In this document: positions 62,770-64,000 of the stretch, piece by piece
How positions within the stretch are numbered: the stretch's first letter is position 1
Layout: each line of letters begins with the position of its first letter
Assembly: GCA_964503125.1 (NCBI GenBank)
Contig: CAZCZE010000008.1
Location: 19,947 to 83,946, forward strand
From: FEN-1219 sp964503125
GTDB lineage: Bacteria; Pseudomonadota; Gammaproteobacteria; Steroidobacterales; Rariloculaceae
Length of the DNA: 64,000 bases
Reading direction: 5' to 3'
Made by a program: the position numbers and the translations under genes
Notes under the pieces: model-generated
What the model was told of the DNA's origin: nothing
The model's database searches: none
The model's input: the letters and a program-made list of their open reading frames with translations, nothing else

Positions 62770-64000
62770 TTACAGCACCCTAAACGATGTCGCGGTGAAG
62801 GCCGCATGCGCGGGGTTGAAGATCCCGATCGCACCGGTCGTGGCTCCCGCAGGAATCGTCACGCGCAGCTGCGTGTCGCTAACGACGTGCACCGCGGCAT
62901 TGTGCGCGGCACCGACCCAGGCCAAGGTCGTGCCCGTAAAGCCGGTGCCATTGAGCGTAACCACGGTGCCGACACCGCCGCTGCTAGGCGAGAAGTTACT
63001 GATGCCCTGTTGCCGATTGGCTGTCGCGGCGCCGGTCACGGTGAACGAGGTGGCCGTGAATGCTACGCGGGTCGGATTGAAGATGCCGATAGCGCCGGTC
63101 GTCGCTCCCGCGGGGATCGTCACGCGTACTTGCGTATCGCTGACGACGGTCACTGCGCCATTGTGTGCCGCACCGACCCACGCCAACGTCAAGCCCGTGA
63201 AGCGGCTGCCGTTCAGCGTCACGACCGTGCCCACGGGCCCCGAGCTGGGCGAAAAATTCTTGATGCTCGGTTGCGGATACGCCGTCGCGGCGGCGGTCAC
63301 GGTGAACGAGGTGGCCGTGAATGCTGCGCGGGTCGGATTGAAGATGCCGATAGCGCCGGTCGTGGCTCCCGTAGGGATCGTCACGCGTATTTGCGTATCG
63401 CTGACGACGGTCACTGCGGCATTGTGTGCCGCACCGACCCGCGCCGACGTCAAGCCCGTGAAGCCGCTGCCGTTCAACGTAACGACCGTGCCCACGGGCC
63501 CCGAGCCGGGCGAAAAATTATTGATGCTCGGTTGCGGATACGCCGTCGCGGCGCCGGTCACGGTGAACGAGGTCGCCGTGAATGCGACGTGCGTCGGATT
63601 GAAGATACCGATAGCGCCGGTCGTGGCTCCCGTAGGGATCGTCACGCGTATTTGCGTATCGCTGACGACGGTCACTGCGCCATTGTGTGCCGCACCGACC
63701 CACGCCAACGTCGAGCCCGTGAAGCCGGACCCGTTCACCGTAACCACCGTACCTACCGGGCCGGACCCGGGCGAGAAATTGGAGATGCTCTGTTGCTGGT
63801 AAGCCGGAGCCGTGCCGATTGGCGGCGTTACTGGTATCGGCGGCGTCGTCGATGCAGAGCCGAGCGCGGCACGTATCGCCTCCAGGAACTTCTGCGCAAC
63901 CTTGGCGTGTGCGGCCTCAGTCGGATGAATGCCGTCGTACAAATCCGCGGTCGTCAATGCCGAGTTGACGTCGACAAAGCGCACGCGTTGGCCCGCCGCG
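62770..64000 (-). CDS. SGNH/GDSL hydrolase with four tandem IPT/TIG domains (5' partial)
   Basis: The frame stays open to the window edge, so the N terminus is outside. The visible N-terminal part, ADLYDGIHPTEAAHAKVAQK, is the DGxHP catalytic block V of SGNH hydrolases. A proline-rich linker follows, then four TIG/IPT repeats of 87 residues (the last 80), each beginning SISNFSPGSGPVGTVVT or similar and containing VTIPAGATTGAIGIFNP. It is probably an exported esterase or carbohydrate-active enzyme with immunoglobulin-like binding domains. Any signal peptide would be beyond the edge. It ends 27 bases before bioA. Confidence 0.85.
   Translation of the reverse strand, partial: AAGQRVRFVDVNSALTTADLYDGIHPTEAAHAKVAQKFLEAIRAALGSASTTPPIPVTPPIGTAPAYQQQSISNFSPGSGPVGTVVTVNGSGFTGSTLAWVGAAHNGAVTVVSDTQIRVTIPTGATTGAIGIFNPTHVAFTATSFTVTGAATAYPQPSINNFSPGSGPVGTVVTLNGSGFTGLTSARVGAAHNAAVTVVSDTQIRVTIPTGATTGAIGIFNPTRAAFTATSFTVTAAATAYPQPSIKNFSPSSGPVGTVVTLNGSRFTGLTLAWVGAAHNGAVTVVSDTQVRVTIPAGATTGAIGIFNPTRVAFTATSFTVTGAATANRQQGISNFSPSSGGVGTVVTLNGTGFTGTTLAWVGAAHNAAVHVVSDTQLRVTIPAGATTGAIGIFNPAHAAFTATSFRVL
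62773..63795 (-). repeat. Four tandem 261-bp coding repeats (TIG domains)
   Basis: Units at 63795-63535, 63534-63274, 63273-63013 and 63012-62773 (the last partial) are near-identical in sequence, including third codon positions. The blocks around the VSDTQ and TTGAIGIFNP codons repeat nearly base for base every 261 bases. High nucleotide identity suggests recent duplication or gene conversion and makes the locus prone to copy-number change. Assembly collapse or expansion here is possible. Confidence 0.9.

Overview
The window is a GC-rich, densely packed bacterial chromosome segment with about 57 protein-coding genes and no rRNA, tRNA, CRISPR array, insertion sequence or prophage that I can recognise. 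Gene content (nrdR-ribD-ribE-ribB-ribH-nusB-thiL-pgpA order, ParE, EttA, MurJ, XseB, OM TonB-dependent receptors, lipoproteins) points to a Gram-negative gammaproteobacterium. I cannot place it below class. Most genes are ordinary housekeeping genes and many overlap by ATGA or sit a few bases apart.

Layout. 1-3.8 kb: end of a HlyD-type export adaptor, then an MmgE/PrpD-MatC-like transporter pair. 3.8-9.7 kb: small membrane protein, Ada, a decayed gene, TfoX-like, HD-domain protein, ExoIII, ChrA. 9.7-14.8 kb: oligopeptidase A, glutathione reductase overlapping MurJ. 14.9-17.6 kb: a four-gene ABC ATPase-permease-GntR-DUF2807 operon with a palindrome on its promoter. 17.6-22.4 kb: PurM-like protein, AroE, Tag, ParE. 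22.5-27.2 kb: an isolated TonB-dependent receptor, then a rubrerythrin/Fe-S protein/DUF3501 module. 27.4-34.8 kb: XseB, then the riboflavin-thiamine-phospholipid cluster read leftward, ending in a Ser/Thr kinase with a cyclic-nucleotide-binding domain. 34.9-45.7 kb: deacetylase-like protein, an ECF sigma/FecR-TolB-like/secretin-N-like trio, EttA, ApbE, LemA-M48 peptidase, SYLF protein, EexN-like lipoprotein. 45.8-51.3 kb: a 1316-residue AAA-TM-P-domain-WD40 protein head to head with a mini-kinase, then small proteins. 51.3-58.8 kb: GlpD, ProA-ProB, and divergent IlvH and IlvB. 58.8-64 kb: TonB-dependent receptor, BioA, and a partial SGNH hydrolase with four near-identical TIG repeats.

The least expected signal is not a gene. 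Four intergenic elements (20355-20437, 50508-50678, 52904-53018, 53062-53182) share one architecture: a long outer inverted repeat, a 26-nt linker with the core CGCCG-N8-TCCCTG, and an inner hairpin with an RTCCCT-like loop. The stem sequences differ between copies but still pair. Three of the four lie just downstream of a stop codon in the sense orientation. One copy carries a 48-nt insertion, itself two hairpins, placed exactly in the apical loop. I treat this as a candidate structured dispersed repeat or 3'-UTR RNA element.

The most unusual protein locus is the AAA-TM-P-domain-WD40 gene with its divergent mini-kinase.
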